From Ancylostoma caninum (Eukaryota > Nematoda > Chromadorea > Rhabditida > Ancylostomatidae), in the NCBI GenBank assembly GCA_037903475.1, contig JBAJFG010000488.1, forward strand, positions 62,001-126,000: a stretch of 64,000 bases of DNA, written 5' to 3'. Both the position numbers and the translations under genes were made by a program. Numbering within the stretch: the stretch's first letter is position 1; every line of letters begins with the position of its first letter. The notes beneath the pieces are model-generated. The model saw nothing but the letters and a program-made list of their open reading frames with translations, made no database searches and was not told where the DNA came from. Shown in pieces: positions 11,546 through 21,591 of this stretch.

Positions 11546-11631
11546 AGCTTTAATCTAACTGGTGTGATCCATTGGGTATTCGAACGGTTTAAGCCGCGAT
11601 TACCTTGCAAACTTTTATTGCTGTCATAACA

Positions 11632-11646
11632 TTTGGGCTCGTTGTG
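11632..11646 (+). other. Candidate primer-binding site
   Basis: TTTGGGCTCGTTGTG begins immediately after the LTR end. Its GGGCTCGT core matches the complement of the tRNA-Pro 3' end apart from the first bases. The assignment is tentative because the match is short. Confidence 0.45.
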
Positions 11647-11815
11647 TTTAAGTGGAGTTCGAAACTCCGGTTTCCTTGCAAATCCCTCTGTTTTCCAGGC
11701 TGTGTCCAGAAGTCAAGCAGTCTGGTAGCATCCGTGACTTGAGAAGCCGTCTTCTCCATCGTATTCGGTGTCGAGCGAGCGACTCCTCTAACAGGGTAAG
11801 TTTAAAAGGCTCACC

Positions 11816-14800
11816 ATGGAGCGGATTACGCTGCAGAGCGGAGATGCTCGGGACCCGGATGTCGGGAATAGTGGCGGCTCTCGCCAAAGAAGGGGAACTC
11901 CCCGAAGGGCGGAGGTTGTCACTCCTGCCGGTAGTGAAGGATCCCCCGGGCGTGCTCTCGCCCCGGGCAAGCTGAGAAGAGGACGACGGAGTCGTAGGAC
12001 CCATAAACCCCCTGGGGCTGGGGAACCCTTGTCCTCGTCATCTTCTAGCACTACTCGGGCCGCGGGTCTTTCTACCGACAGGCGACCGGGTGGGGAGGCG
12101 CAAGCCCTTCACTCCGGTCCGGTTTCTAGTGGGACTGGGGGTAGCACCTCATCTGTAAACCTCACATCATCGGGGTCACCACGGGGTTCCCGTTTACCCA
12201 ACCAAAATCAAACTTTTAACCGGGCACGGGGCTCCAAAAGGGGACGTTACCCACGGACCACTGGGAACTTGTCAGCAGGGCCTCAGGCGAAAAGCCTTAA
12301 CCGGGACCATCCTAATCTGACATGGGGGCCAGGCCGCTTCACTAGCCAACGAGACGTAAACCTTCTCAGCAATCAAATGGATCCACAGAGGTCGGCAGCT
12401 CCACCTCAAATGCAAGCTCCGGAGGAGCCGATGGAGGTGGATATCACCTACAATCCCTGGTGTCAGGCTTTGAAGCAAGTGGTACACGAGTGTGATTGCG
12501 CCTTATCGGCGCAAATCAAACACTTGTCAGCACTTAAACGCCAGCGGATTCTCGCTGCTGTCCAAAACGCGGTAGATAGCGTGCAAAAGATGTTCGAGGA
12601 GGCGAGGAAGAACGACGTGGAAGCAAGTGAAATTGTTCGAGCACTTGGGACTTCAGCAGAACGGTTGAGCGAGATTTTGCCGGACATGCTCAACGATGCA
12701 GCTCAGATGCGCTCTCTAACTGAAAAGTTAGGATGCAACGCAGATGAACTGGAAAAGCGGATAGAGGAGAAGGAGGAAGAGATCGCTGTGTTGAAGGCTA
12801 AGCTGGATGCCTTTCAAGTTGGAAGACCTGCGGAGCAGCCACAGCCACGACGTCCGTCACACCCGGAACCTGCCCCAAGAGTCGGTAAATTCGACGGGCA
12901 CGCCTGGTCTCGGGCCCGGGATTTTGTTAAGTTCGTGGATATCACGAAATCATTGCAGTCCTCCCACACCACCGTGTGCGCCAGGAAGACTGAGTGGCCA
13001 CGATCGAACCAGATCCCGAAATCGGACGCGTCATCTCAGATGTCCCACTCTTCCCACTTGCAGGGGAAAGGTAGGGTTTCTCCTTCCTCTTGCGGTTCTA
13101 GCTGTAGGCCGGCATCGGCCATCAGCCAGAACGAAAATCTGCTGAAGACACTCAAGGAGGTCCTTAAGAGCCAAAGCATAGCCGAGGTGAAGAAGTACGA
13201 TGGAAAGTCCTCGCTGACGGAATTCCTGAGAGGACTGGAAGTCAAATATCCAAGATCTGTGTGGTCTGACACCGACAGAAGGGATATCCTTCTAAATCAC
13301 CTGAAGGGAGCGGCAAGGACCCATGCGAACAATTTACCGGCGGAGATATTAGACGGAAGTTTCGATGGTATCGTGGAGGAACTTTGGAAAGCCAGAAGCA
13401 CGCCGGGTGAACGGCTAAAAGCCCAGGCTGACTGGGGGAACCTTCGCAAACTCGAAACTGAGTCGGTTTTCGACTTCTGCTGTCGATTGCGGTCTATCGC
13501 AAAACGGAAGTCACCAGACTCGGATTGTGACTTTGAGATGGGGAGCAAGCTCTACGAATGCCTCTCCGAATGGAAGGATTCATACTACATGTTAGCAGCC
13601 TTGGACTCCCCAGAAGGTACCGTTTTCGATGAAGTCCGCAAAGTCGCCCTCCGTTTGGAACGAACGCAGGAACCAACGACGTCGGCAGTATCAACAAAGA
13701 CCTGGAACAAGCGATTTGGTAATGGCGAGGTGGAGCAGAAGCAGGAGCAGTCTGCGGCGGTTCCGCCCCAGTCTCCACCGAGGAAGCTGAAAGGGGATAA
13801 CCCTCGACCAAGCGGGATTCCGCACCAGCAACGAGGGCCTCCTCGAAATCCACGAAATTGGGATCGACCAAAACCCGTGGAGAAGCTAGCCTCAACGCCA
13901 AATGCCAGCAGGAGCTCGTCAACCCAGTCAAGACAGACGCGAAACGCCTTCTCGACTCACCTTAAGTCCTGGTGCTGTAAAATAAAGCGGGTTCGCTTAG
14001 CAAAGCCGGTTTCGGCATATGGCGGTCCGTGCCACTGCAACATCGAGATCTTCGGTATGAAGGCGAAAGCCTTAATTGACACAGGATCGGTGATCACGGT
14101 AATCCCACTGGGTCTACTGAAGAAAGCGATGGAGCAAGGAGCAGACCTGGACAAGATGGTGATGATGATGGGTGACGGTTCCGCACCCCAGGTCTATGAC
14201 GCATCTGGTAACCCTATGTCCTTTCTCATGCTGATAGCAGCAACTATCAGCGTAGAGGGCGCCGCTTCTGCGAGGGTCCAGATGCACATCCAGAAGTCGG
14301 ACAGCGATATGATCCTAATTGGAACAAACGCCATGGAATCACTCGGCATACGGATCCAACTAGGATCAAGCGCCAAAGAAGGGAAGCGACAGAGAAGAAA
14401 GAGGGTTTCCTCTCAACCGCTGGTTTCGGCGGCGCACAAAACAATAACTCCGCCTAAGCTCGAACTTACAGGACCAACTGATCACTCAAAACAGGCATTC
14501 CTGTCAAGCGATGGTCGCATCGCCTCCGCTGTAAGTCAGGTCTCTGACGGACACACTACGGTTTCTGTAGTCACTCGGGAGTCTCAACCATGGATAGTCT
14601 CGAGAGGTCAACCGGTAGGAACCTCGACGCAGGACCAATGGTACGATCCGAGGACCGCTGACGCAGCGGATGGAAGAGCCAAGCACCGAAAGTCGGTTTT
14701 CGACAGGCGAGGGCCGCAAAGAGTCCGGGAGTCCAACTCCAGCTCTGCCCTTATCACCCGGATCGGGTTGAAACTGCCGTCGGAAATCGACGATACCCCG

Positions 14801-15049
14801 GTTATCGGGAAATCGACAAGAGGTCGGAGAGGTCGGCTAGGAAAACAGAAGATGGCTGATGCTGTTTCTACGGTTAAAAGACCTAAGTTTAACTGTAATT
14901 TTATTTCCTGCAGCACTACCATTTCTAATCTTACTCTGTTTAGGGACCGCCGCTCCTCTCTTATCGAGCCGTCGACTGTCGATTTCTATCGTCCGGGTAT
15001 CTATCACCATGGCCAGGAGTTGCAGCACGAGAGAGCGGGTTCGCTCTAG
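11816..15049 (+). CDS. Retrotransposon gag-protease polyprotein
   Basis: This intact 1,077-codon ORF has its start at ATGGAGCGG just after a CTCACC context. Residues 1-190 are basic and rich in Arg, Ser, Pro and Gly. Residues about 220-335 are helical, ending in an obvious coiled coil (ELEKRIEEKEEEIAVLKAKL). Residues about 455-625 form a capsid-like segment with KKYDGKSSLTEFLRGLE and LKGAAR, the layout of a retrotransposon gag domain. Residues about 725-850 are an aspartic protease-like domain with the active-site motif LIDTGS near residue 754. I see no CCHC zinc knuckle and no polymerase. The tail after 900 is unassigned. The frame has stayed open for 3.2 kb without pol, which suggests recent activity or selection in trans. 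The protein would form the virus-like particle and mature itself. Confidence 0.85.
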   Translation: MERITLQSGDARDPDVGNSGGSRQRRGTPRRAEVVTPAGSEGSPGRALAPGKLRRGRRSRRTHKPPGAGEPLSSSSSSTTRAAGLSTDRRPGGEAQALHSGPVSSGTGGSTSSVNLTSSGSPRGSRLPNQNQTFNRARGSKRGRYPRTTGNLSAGPQAKSLNRDHPNLTWGPGRFTSQRDVNLLSNQMDPQRSAAPPQMQAPEEPMEVDITYNPWCQALKQVVHECDCALSAQIKHLSALKRQRILAAVQNAVDSVQKMFEEARKNDVEASEIVRALGTSAERLSEILPDMLNDAAQMRSLTEKLGCNADELEKRIEEKEEEIAVLKAKLDAFQVGRPAEQPQPRRPSHPEPAPRVGKFDGHAWSRARDFVKFVDITKSLQSSHTTVCARKTEWPRSNQIPKSDASSQMSHSSHLQGKGRVSPSSCGSSCRPASAISQNENLLKTLKEVLKSQSIAEVKKYDGKSSLTEFLRGLEVKYPRSVWSDTDRRDILLNHLKGAARTHANNLPAEILDGSFDGIVEELWKARSTPGERLKAQADWGNLRKLETESVFDFCCRLRSIAKRKSPDSDCDFEMGSKLYECLSEWKDSYYMLAALDSPEGTVFDEVRKVALRLERTQEPTTSAVSTKTWNKRFGNGEVEQKQEQSAAVPPQSPPRKLKGDNPRPSGIPHQQRGPPRNPRNWDRPKPVEKLASTPNASRSSSTQSRQTRNAFSTHLKSWCCKIKRVRLAKPVSAYGGPCHCNIEIFGMKAKALIDTGSVITVIPLGLLKKAMEQGADLDKMVMMMGDGSAPQVYDASGNPMSFLMLIAATISVEGAASARVQMHIQKSDSDMILIGTNAMESLGIRIQLGSSAKEGKRQRRKRVSSQPLVSAAHKTITPPKLELTGPTDHSKQAFLSSDGRIASAVSQVSDGHTTVSVVTRESQPWIVSRGQPVGTSTQDQWYDPRTADAADGRAKHRKSVFDRRGPQRVRESNSSSALITRIGLKLPSEIDDTPVIGKSTRGRRGRLGKQKMADAVSTVKRPKFNCNFISCSTTISNLTLFRDRRSSLIEPSTVDFYRPGIYHHGQELQHERAGSL

Positions 15050-15190
15050 GAGGTCATGCGCGGCATCGCGCCCGTAGTCCGTGGAGGTCTCTCCGATCCC
15101 AAGGGGATTCCCATCTGGGAGCAACGGCTACGGAGGAGGACGTCCCGAGGAAGAGGCGAAAGGATCCGGCTGAGTGGAGACAGCCTAACC

Positions 15191-15201
15191 GAGAGGGGGG
15201 A
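15191..15201 (+). other. Polypurine tract
   Basis: GAGAGGGGGGA lies two bases before the start of the second LTR, where plus-strand DNA synthesis would be primed. Confidence 0.8.
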
Positions 15202-15203
15202 CA

Positions 15204-16325
15204 TGTCGGTATCGGGCTTGATGTAGATGTAAAAAGCTTCATTTGTAGTCCCTTTTTACATGTCATCCTCCTCTTTCCTAGCCTTCCTTTACGTCCGTGC
15301 GGTGTTTTGCGTTGTACTTTGATCTCCTTTTTGTGCTCTTTCCTAATGGCCATGTTTAAATTTGAAGTTCCCATGTACCTTGATCTGGTACCTCTAGCTG
15401 CGTGCCTTGCAGCGTGCGAAACTCCTCTGCTTATCTGGCGGACTCTCGCGCTGCTGCACTATCTCGCCGCGCCCTAGCCGGGCATTCCCAGGGCGCCGCA
15501 CTATATAAGGCCTCGCCACTAACTTAAAGGGTCCCAAGTCCCAAGTCCCAAGTTGGCTGCTTGTTCGATCGGATCATCGAGGCTAAGGACGAGAGTGCGA
15601 TCAGTGGACGTGCACGCAATAGAGCTGAGCGACGGACGGATAGGATCTGGTACATCTCAAGCGGTGTACCCCTCTTCAGGCCTTACTCTGACGGACCGTA
15701 GCTGTACGGCCTTGAATCCTTTCCTTGCGGTAGCGCAAACCCCGGCGGATATCGCCTAGTAGGAGGACTCTCCAACCTAGCCTGCACCGTGCCAATAGCC
15801 GTGTAGGAGAGGGAGTTATTATCTTTTATTCCATCTAAAGTGGCTACGTCCGTAGCCCTGAGTTCTCCTAGTATAGCCGGGGGGAGTTCCGCAGCGTTAG
15901 CGTAGGCGTAGGCGTAAGCGTAGCCGTAGCGTTAGCGCAACCGCGTCAGAGTCCGTTAGGCGTTGGGGAAATTCCCACGCCATATATTTTGCTCGGTTCT
16001 TGCCCTCAGGTTATTACCTCAGGGCCGGCGCACACCTGTGCCTCATTGTAAATAGAGTGTAAATAGTTTGAATTATTTATTCCTATTTTATCCACCTATT
16101 TACTCACTTATCGTGTACATTTATTTATTCCTGTTTTATCCACTTATTATATTTCGTTCTTTATCCTATATATAATCCTCATTTAATCCACCGCACGCGT
16201 CTCTTGAAGCCAGTAGTTTAGTTTTAAAGCGTTAATAAAAGCTTTAACCTAACTAGTGTGGTCCATTTGGGTACTCGAACGGTTTAGGCCGCGTTTACCT
16301 TGAAATCTTTATTGCTGTCATAACC
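15204..16325 (+). repeat. Second (shared) long terminal repeat
   Basis: This repeat has the same length as the first LTR. By eye the first 550 bases differ at only a few positions, while the last 500 differ at perhaps two dozen. The final base is C instead of A (GTCATAACC). It is followed by a PBS-like TTTGCGCTCGT and gag sequence, so it serves as the 3' LTR of the left unit and the 5' LTR of a right unit. Confidence 0.9.
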
Positions 16326-17002
16326 TTTGCGCTCGTTGTGTTTAAGTGGAGTTCGAAACTTCGGATTCCTTGCAAATCCCTCTGTTTCAGGCTGTGTCAA
16401 GAAGTCAAGCAGTCTGTAGCATCCGTGACTTGAGAAGCCGTCTTCTCCATCGTAACCGGTGTAGAGCGAGCGACTCCTCTAACAGGGTAAGTTTAAAAGG
16501 CTCACCATGGAGCGCGAGCGGAGATGCTCGGGACCCGGATGTCGGGAATAGTGGCGGCTCTCGCCAAAGAAGGGGAACTCCCCGAAGGGCGGAGGTTGTC
16601 ACTCCTGCCGGTAGTGAAGGATCCACCGGGCGCGCTCTCGCCCCGGGCAAGCTGAGAAGAGGGCGACGGGATCGTAGGACCCATCAACCCCCTGGGGTCG
16701 GGGAACCCTTGTCCTCGTCATCTTCTAGCACTACTCGGGCCGCGGGTCTTTCTACCGACAGGCGACCGGGTGGGGAGGCGCAAGCCCTTCACTCCGGTCC
16801 GGTTTCTAGTGGGACTGGGGGTAGCACCTCATCTGTAAACCTCACATCATCGGGGTCACCACGGGGTTCCCGTTTACCCAACCAAAATCAAACTTTTAAC
16901 CGGGCACGGGGCTCCAAAAGGGGACGTTACCCACGGACCACTGGGAACTTGTCAGCAGGGCCTCGGGCTAGAACATCAAACCGGGACAACCCTAATCTGA
17001 CA
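16326..17002 (+). pseudogene. Truncated second gag copy
   Basis: This is the leader and first 160 or so codons of the same gag, closely matching 11632-12315. An 11-base loss just after the ATG (near 16507-16520) shifts the frame relative to the intact copy, and the similarity ends abruptly after CTAATCTGACA near 17002. It cannot make Gag. The downstream part was lost by deletion or by joining to unrelated sequence. Confidence 0.85.
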
Positions 17003-18448
17003 GGAAGAATAAGTATCGACAACCTGCAACAATGGGGTTAATGACAAAGTAAACAAAAGAGAACTGTTGACTACAAAAACATATGGTTATTAAGACTTAG
17101 TAAACATAGTTAGTTCAGTTGGGCAATGCTCTCACCATCGCGTCACTTTCGAACGCCTTGTGGCGGCTGCCTTCAACGGAGATTTAAAGAGGGGGAGAGA
17201 AGATCGGCTTCTGCAGATCGCTGTAGACTGCTACACAGCGATAGATTTTGGCGCGATATGAAGTGCTTTGTTCAACTGAACACACTGAAAGAAATGCATA
17301 AAGAAGTTTAATTGGTGTATTTCTCAGCTTCGATCGAAAATGGGAGAAGATATCACAACAGTTAACTACTATTACTGTAAACCTCTCCTCTGTACACAAT
17401 CATAGAATCACCTTAAAATAAATAAAAAAGAAATTGAAAAGATGAGCTTAGCAACGTGCGAGGATTGGCCTATAGAGACGAAAAGACAACAAAGCAAGTG
17501 TAATCAACGCCTCAGCATCGAAACTGATTTCGTCTACCTCTTTTTGGGCGGAATCACATGTAATAAAATGTGTTGAATTTCAGGTGAAGTAGATCTCACT
17601 TCAAGGGTTAATTTGGTCTCCAATGTTCCCTTATTACTGACTGCAAAATGTTTTTTAGCAGTATATCGTAGTTCTGATTCGGTCATGTTTTTTAGTACGT
17701 AGAGTTCTTACAGCAATTGGAAATATGGCAAAGACTTTTGGGTCACGCTGTAATTAAGCAGCGTTGCAAGGTCGTCTACGCAGAGACTCATCCTTCAAGT
17801 TGAAACGATATTTCATCCGGGAGCACAGCATACCGAGTAACCAAAGAAAATATATCACTTAGAAATATTCAATGAGTCAAGGAAATGCAGAAACGATACT
17901 GGTTCACTGAGAGAAGTGTGGAGAAAGGCAGCGATTATACGAAACCTCATTAAAACCTAGAAGAGTACCAATTTTGAAAATCCCTAAAATTTACTCATAT
18001 TGCTAGTTGATTACGGTTTTTCTCGCATTCGGGGCTTCGTAATGAAATCCTTGGGCACTATTATTTGATATGCTGATCACGAATATCACACTCGTTTAGT
18101 GCTGCAACCCTATTTGGGTATGGTTACATTAGGGTTGGGGTAAGTACCGTCCACAGAAATACCTCAAAATTGCTTTCAACTTGAAGAATCAATGTGATAT
18201 TCGTGATAAGCATGGCAAATAACCTTGCTGGACGAGGTTTCAAGAGAAATTTTTGATCTTGAGATTCTGGGGCAGAATTAGTGGAATAGTGCCGAAAAAT
18301 GTATTCTACAAAGAAACCCCAGCTTCTTCCTCATATGTGTAAACAATGCTACGAGAAAGAAACCATGGGTGAAAACGACAAATGCAATTTTCATAGGAAA
18401 GGTAAGAATTAAGATCAAAAACTTAAAGTGATAAGAACTAGAACTTAC
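17003..18448. other. No gene recognised
   Basis: No coding family is visible. There is a short inverted repeat of about 30 bp: ATGCTGATCACGAATATCAC near 18072 and GTGATATTCGTGATAAGCAT near 18193. If the immunoglobulin exon at 18449-18796 is part of a real gene, its downstream introns and exons should lie in this direction, but I could not find the next exon. Confidence 0.35.
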
Positions 18449-18796
18449 ACTGGACATCGACCTTAATAGGCGGCGACAGCACGGATGCCACTGAATTCGA
18501 TGCTATGCACCGACAAACACCAGAATCATTTCGAGTCGACGGCGAAACTTGCAGAATATTCCACTCTATCGAAGTCGAGAAACCATTATTCAGCCAGTGC
18601 ACCTTTCAGCAAGGTCTGGGCGGCAGTTCAATAGCAAAGGATGTCCTTCAGCTAAAATAACTGACGATGGATAATCCTCTTCACAGAAAGACGGCGGCCG
18701 ACTACGTACTAATTGGACGCCGCAAACATAGTGTAGTAATAATACCAATAATAGATGAATCAGCTGTGTAGAAGTGTTCAACGGAGATAAAAACAT
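18449..18796 (-). CDS. Immunoglobulin-superfamily gene, first coding exon (frame break)
   Basis: The minus strand encodes a signal peptide (hydrophobic IHLLLVLLLHYVCG core, cleavage expected soon after), then an Ig domain. SSVILAEGHPLLLNCRP gives the first Cys. In a shifted frame, VHWLNNG gives the core Trp, and DSGVCRCIASNSVAS gives the D.G.C.C/Y.C.A.N signature and second Cys. PPIKVDVQ is the last strand, followed by a consensus donor GTGTAAGT at 18448. The N-terminal frame stops at 18590, so one base appears lost near 18603-18610, between the two halves of a single domain. I use the Met at 18796; another in-frame Met is at 18847. The product would be secreted or a single-pass surface protein. 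Remaining exons were not found. Confidence 0.6.
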
Positions 18797-18849
18797 TATG
18801 TCACCAGCTGCATGGCAAGAAAGAGGGCAGTTCGGTTCTGAAAGCAAAT

Positions 18850-19940
18850 CAATACTCGAACGAGGTCATATCTATGGAAAACGTCGTCCGGAAGAGTGAG
18901 TCAAAAAGGACGAATAACCAGGATCAGAATAATAGGGCTTCTATTAACGCTATATGAGGCCTGCAAAAACAAACAAAAGGATGGGGTCAATAACCAAAGT
19001 AGAAGAAAATATACGAATTAAAGAAGAAGAAGCCAAAGAAAGGAGAGCGACTGATGGAACCTACTTTACTGAAACTTACGCTACGACAAGAACCGTAAGC
19101 GGGATGGCCAATTAAATATGTGTTGTCGGATTACGCATCACAACATATTCGCCGGAAACGCATTGGTACGATTTATATGGTTATTAGTGGTCGCCATATA
19201 TGCGAATTGCATATTCAGAGGATTTTCATGCCTAAGAACGAAACAAGAACTAAGTGAGATGAGAACAACAAGGCTGCGCGACGTTCAATGCGTAAGAAAT
19301 TAAACAACAGCAACTGAGGCATATCACCACAAGCTACGTGAAAATGAATAACATGGAAGCCTTCCCGATAGAAATGCCAGGTTAAAATTATAGAGTGCTT
19401 TCTCCAGAAATAAGTTTAGCAATGACTTCAACGCAAGACGCATGAAAGAATAGTTAACGAATGTTCCAGAAAAAAAAACCTTTCCACTATGCAAATCTGA
19501 AGAAAAGCGCTGCTGCTTTCAACAGCGCTAGAACAGGCAAAACCTATACCTGTATAAAAGTTAGACTTAAATTTGCCAATTATCCAAAGGAAAAGTGATC
19601 AAATTGATCACATTGATCATAATTTGATTTAAATGACCAGGAAGAGATCCTAGCATAAAACGATGGAAAAAAAAGACAATGCACACGACATTAGCGTCAG
19701 CCATGTAACAAGCTAATCCAAAAAAATATGGAAGGCAGAAAATGACTGAGTCGGGCAAATAGTCTGCTATGAACGTAGAGTGATATTTCAGAGTAACTGT
19801 TGTAGACAATGTTGACTTTTGTGATTCAAGAATGTCAACTCAAATTAGCCAGAGAAAAGTTAGAGCGGAAAACTCGTCCACATCACTTCATGTATAAGCT
19901 TCTCGTGGCCATTGTCACTATTCTTTTTATAGTGGCAACC
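18850..19940. other. No gene recognised
   Basis: This AT-rich sequence lies upstream of the Ig exon on its own strand and could contain that gene's promoter. No TATA box, repeat or coding family stands out. Confidence 0.3.
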
Positions 19941-19947
19941 GTGCAAA

Positions 19948-21585
19948 CTAGAGTTTTGACCGAATCGAATAAAATTCGAATATTTATTCGAATGTTCGAA
20001 TATTCGAAAATTCGAATATTCGAAAATTCGGAGGTTCCGAAAAACTCTAAAGTTCGAATATTCGAAAATTCGGGGGTCCCAAAGAATTCGAAAACTCGAA
20101 TATTCGAAAATTCGATAGCCTCGCGATATTCGAAAATTCGAATATTCGAAAATGCGAGGGCCCGGGATTATTCGAAAATTCGAATATTCGAAGATTTTAG
20201 GTCAAAAATTCGAATATTTGGAGTTGTCTTGCGTCGCAACTGTTATTTCAGCTCCATTTTCTCGCTGAAGAACCATTCCGATTGAAACTCCAGTCCAATT
20301 TCTCATTTCAATCTCAATTTTCCCAAAAACCTGCTCATATCTTTGCACGCGTTCGAAAGCCACCAACTGCATTTGAAAGCTTTGAAACTGCAATCCTACG
20401 AGGTATACGACCTTGGCGACGAAGATCTCTCCGGTGATACCTACGTATGTACTTTTCTAGACACTTGAGAAACCAGCAGTTTCAACTAAACTTCTGATTA
20501 TTCAAGCTTTTCCTCCAGAACTATGTAAGTGAAGTAAGTGAACTGCAAACTATAATAATAAATTTTACACAGCATTATTCCCTATATTTAGCTGATTTCC
20601 GATCACTGCTTCGTTTAAACTCAAGTAAACAACCGTTAGTAAGTAAACAACCGTTAGTTATGGTATTCAAAGTTCACACAAAATCTTGAGATCCTCTTAA
20701 TCCTTTCTTTCCAAACATACTCCGACTTCTTCTTCTAGAAGTTCTGTTGGTTTTGACATTCAACTTACAAGCATGCAGTTGGACCCGATAAACAGAAGTA
20801 ATAATGAGGAACGGGATAACACGCAGTGTTTTTATGCCGCTGACGCTTTTTTGTTGATACCTAGAAACTCATTCATGATCAAGGTAACTGAACCACTATT
20901 CTATGTCCCCAACATTATTTTTACCGCCTCAATACCTCTACATTCACTACCATGGCACGTTTTGTTGAACTACAATACAGATATTAAAGCGAAAGCATCT
21001 TCACGGACGACGGGTTTCATCCACTCTACGATCCTTTAATGATGGTTACAGACCTCAAGTGAGATAGGCGTTCTTAAGCTCGGGAGTTTCAACCAATTGC
21101 AATTCTAAAACCGATAAGGGACCAACTCCACAGCAGCACAAGCTTCCACTCATGAGAAGCTTATGAGAAATTCCAAAACGGCAAATGAAACTCACTACCC
21201 GAGAACTTTTATGCCCGTTGTGATTGGGAAACATTTCGCATTGTTCGCCTACATACATGGGTAGAAAATGTTTTCACTAAATGGAATATTATTCGAATAA
21301 ATATTCGAACATTCGAATATTCGAAAGTTCGAATATTCGAAAATTCGGTGCTTCGTAAAAATTCGGAAATTCGAATATTCAAAAATTCGGGGACCCCTAG
21401 AAATTCGAAAATTCGAATGTTCGAATATTCGGTGGGGTCAGAAAATTCGAAAGTTCGAATACTCGAAAATTCGATGGTTCGCAAAAATTCGGAAATTCGA
21501 ATATTCGAAAATTCGGGGGTCCTCAAAAATTCGAAAATTCGAAAATTCGAATATTCGAAAAATATTTTCGAATGTAAAACTCTAG
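19948..21585. mobile_element. TTCGAA-array inverted-repeat element, copy A
   Basis: This is a 1,638-bp unit with ends CTAGAGTTTT...AAAACTCTAG and a flanking direct repeat TGCAAA at 19942-19947 and 21586-21591. Just inside each end is a 250-300 bp array of TTCGAA, AATATTCGAAAATTCG and related palindromes, occupying 19970-20230 and 21290-21575. The central 1 kb has no recognisable transposase; the frames through the arrays are low-complexity translations of the repeat. A second copy lies inverted at 48926-51618. A DNA transposon of a non-autonomous type is the simplest reading; the superfamily is not identified. Confidence 0.8.
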
Positions 21586-21591
21586 TGCAAA

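Larger units (their letters stand above)
10510..11631 (+). repeat. 5' long terminal repeat
   Basis: This 1,122-bp LTR starts TGTCGGTATCGG and ends GTCATAACA, giving the canonical TG...CA ends. It matches 15204-16325 over its full length. It contains a TATA box (TATATAA at 10808-10814), a run of imperfect GCGTAG/GCGTAAGC hexamers around 11205-11245, and AATAAA at 11540-11545. These correspond to promoter, leader and polyadenylation functions. Confidence 0.92.
10510..16325 (+). mobile_element. LTR retrotransposon with gag-protease only (Ty3/Gypsy-like)
   Basis: Two 1,122-bp LTRs enclose a 3.6-kb interior with one long ORF. A primer-binding-like sequence (TTTGGGCTCGT, resembling the PBS used with tRNA-Pro) follows the first LTR, and a polypurine tract (GAGAGGGGGGA, 15191-15201) precedes the second. 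No reverse transcriptase, RNase H or integrase is present, so the unit must rely on proteins from a relative or be a deletion derivative. The capsid region looks more like Ty3/Gypsy gag than BEL/Pao, but I am not certain. The right LTR continues into another PBS and gag (16326-17002), so the true neighbour element lies head-to-tail. Confidence 0.85.

Noticed and set aside
15054..15374. 106-codon minus-strand frame and the near-identical one at 10483-10680
   Set aside because: Both are antisense frames through the start of the two LTRs; their identity reflects the LTR duplication.
19809..20285. 158-codon frame with repeated IRIFENS-type peptide
   Set aside because: It is a translation of the TTCGAA arrays. 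Similar peptides appear on both strands and in all copies of the element, so it follows from the DNA palindrome and not from a protein.
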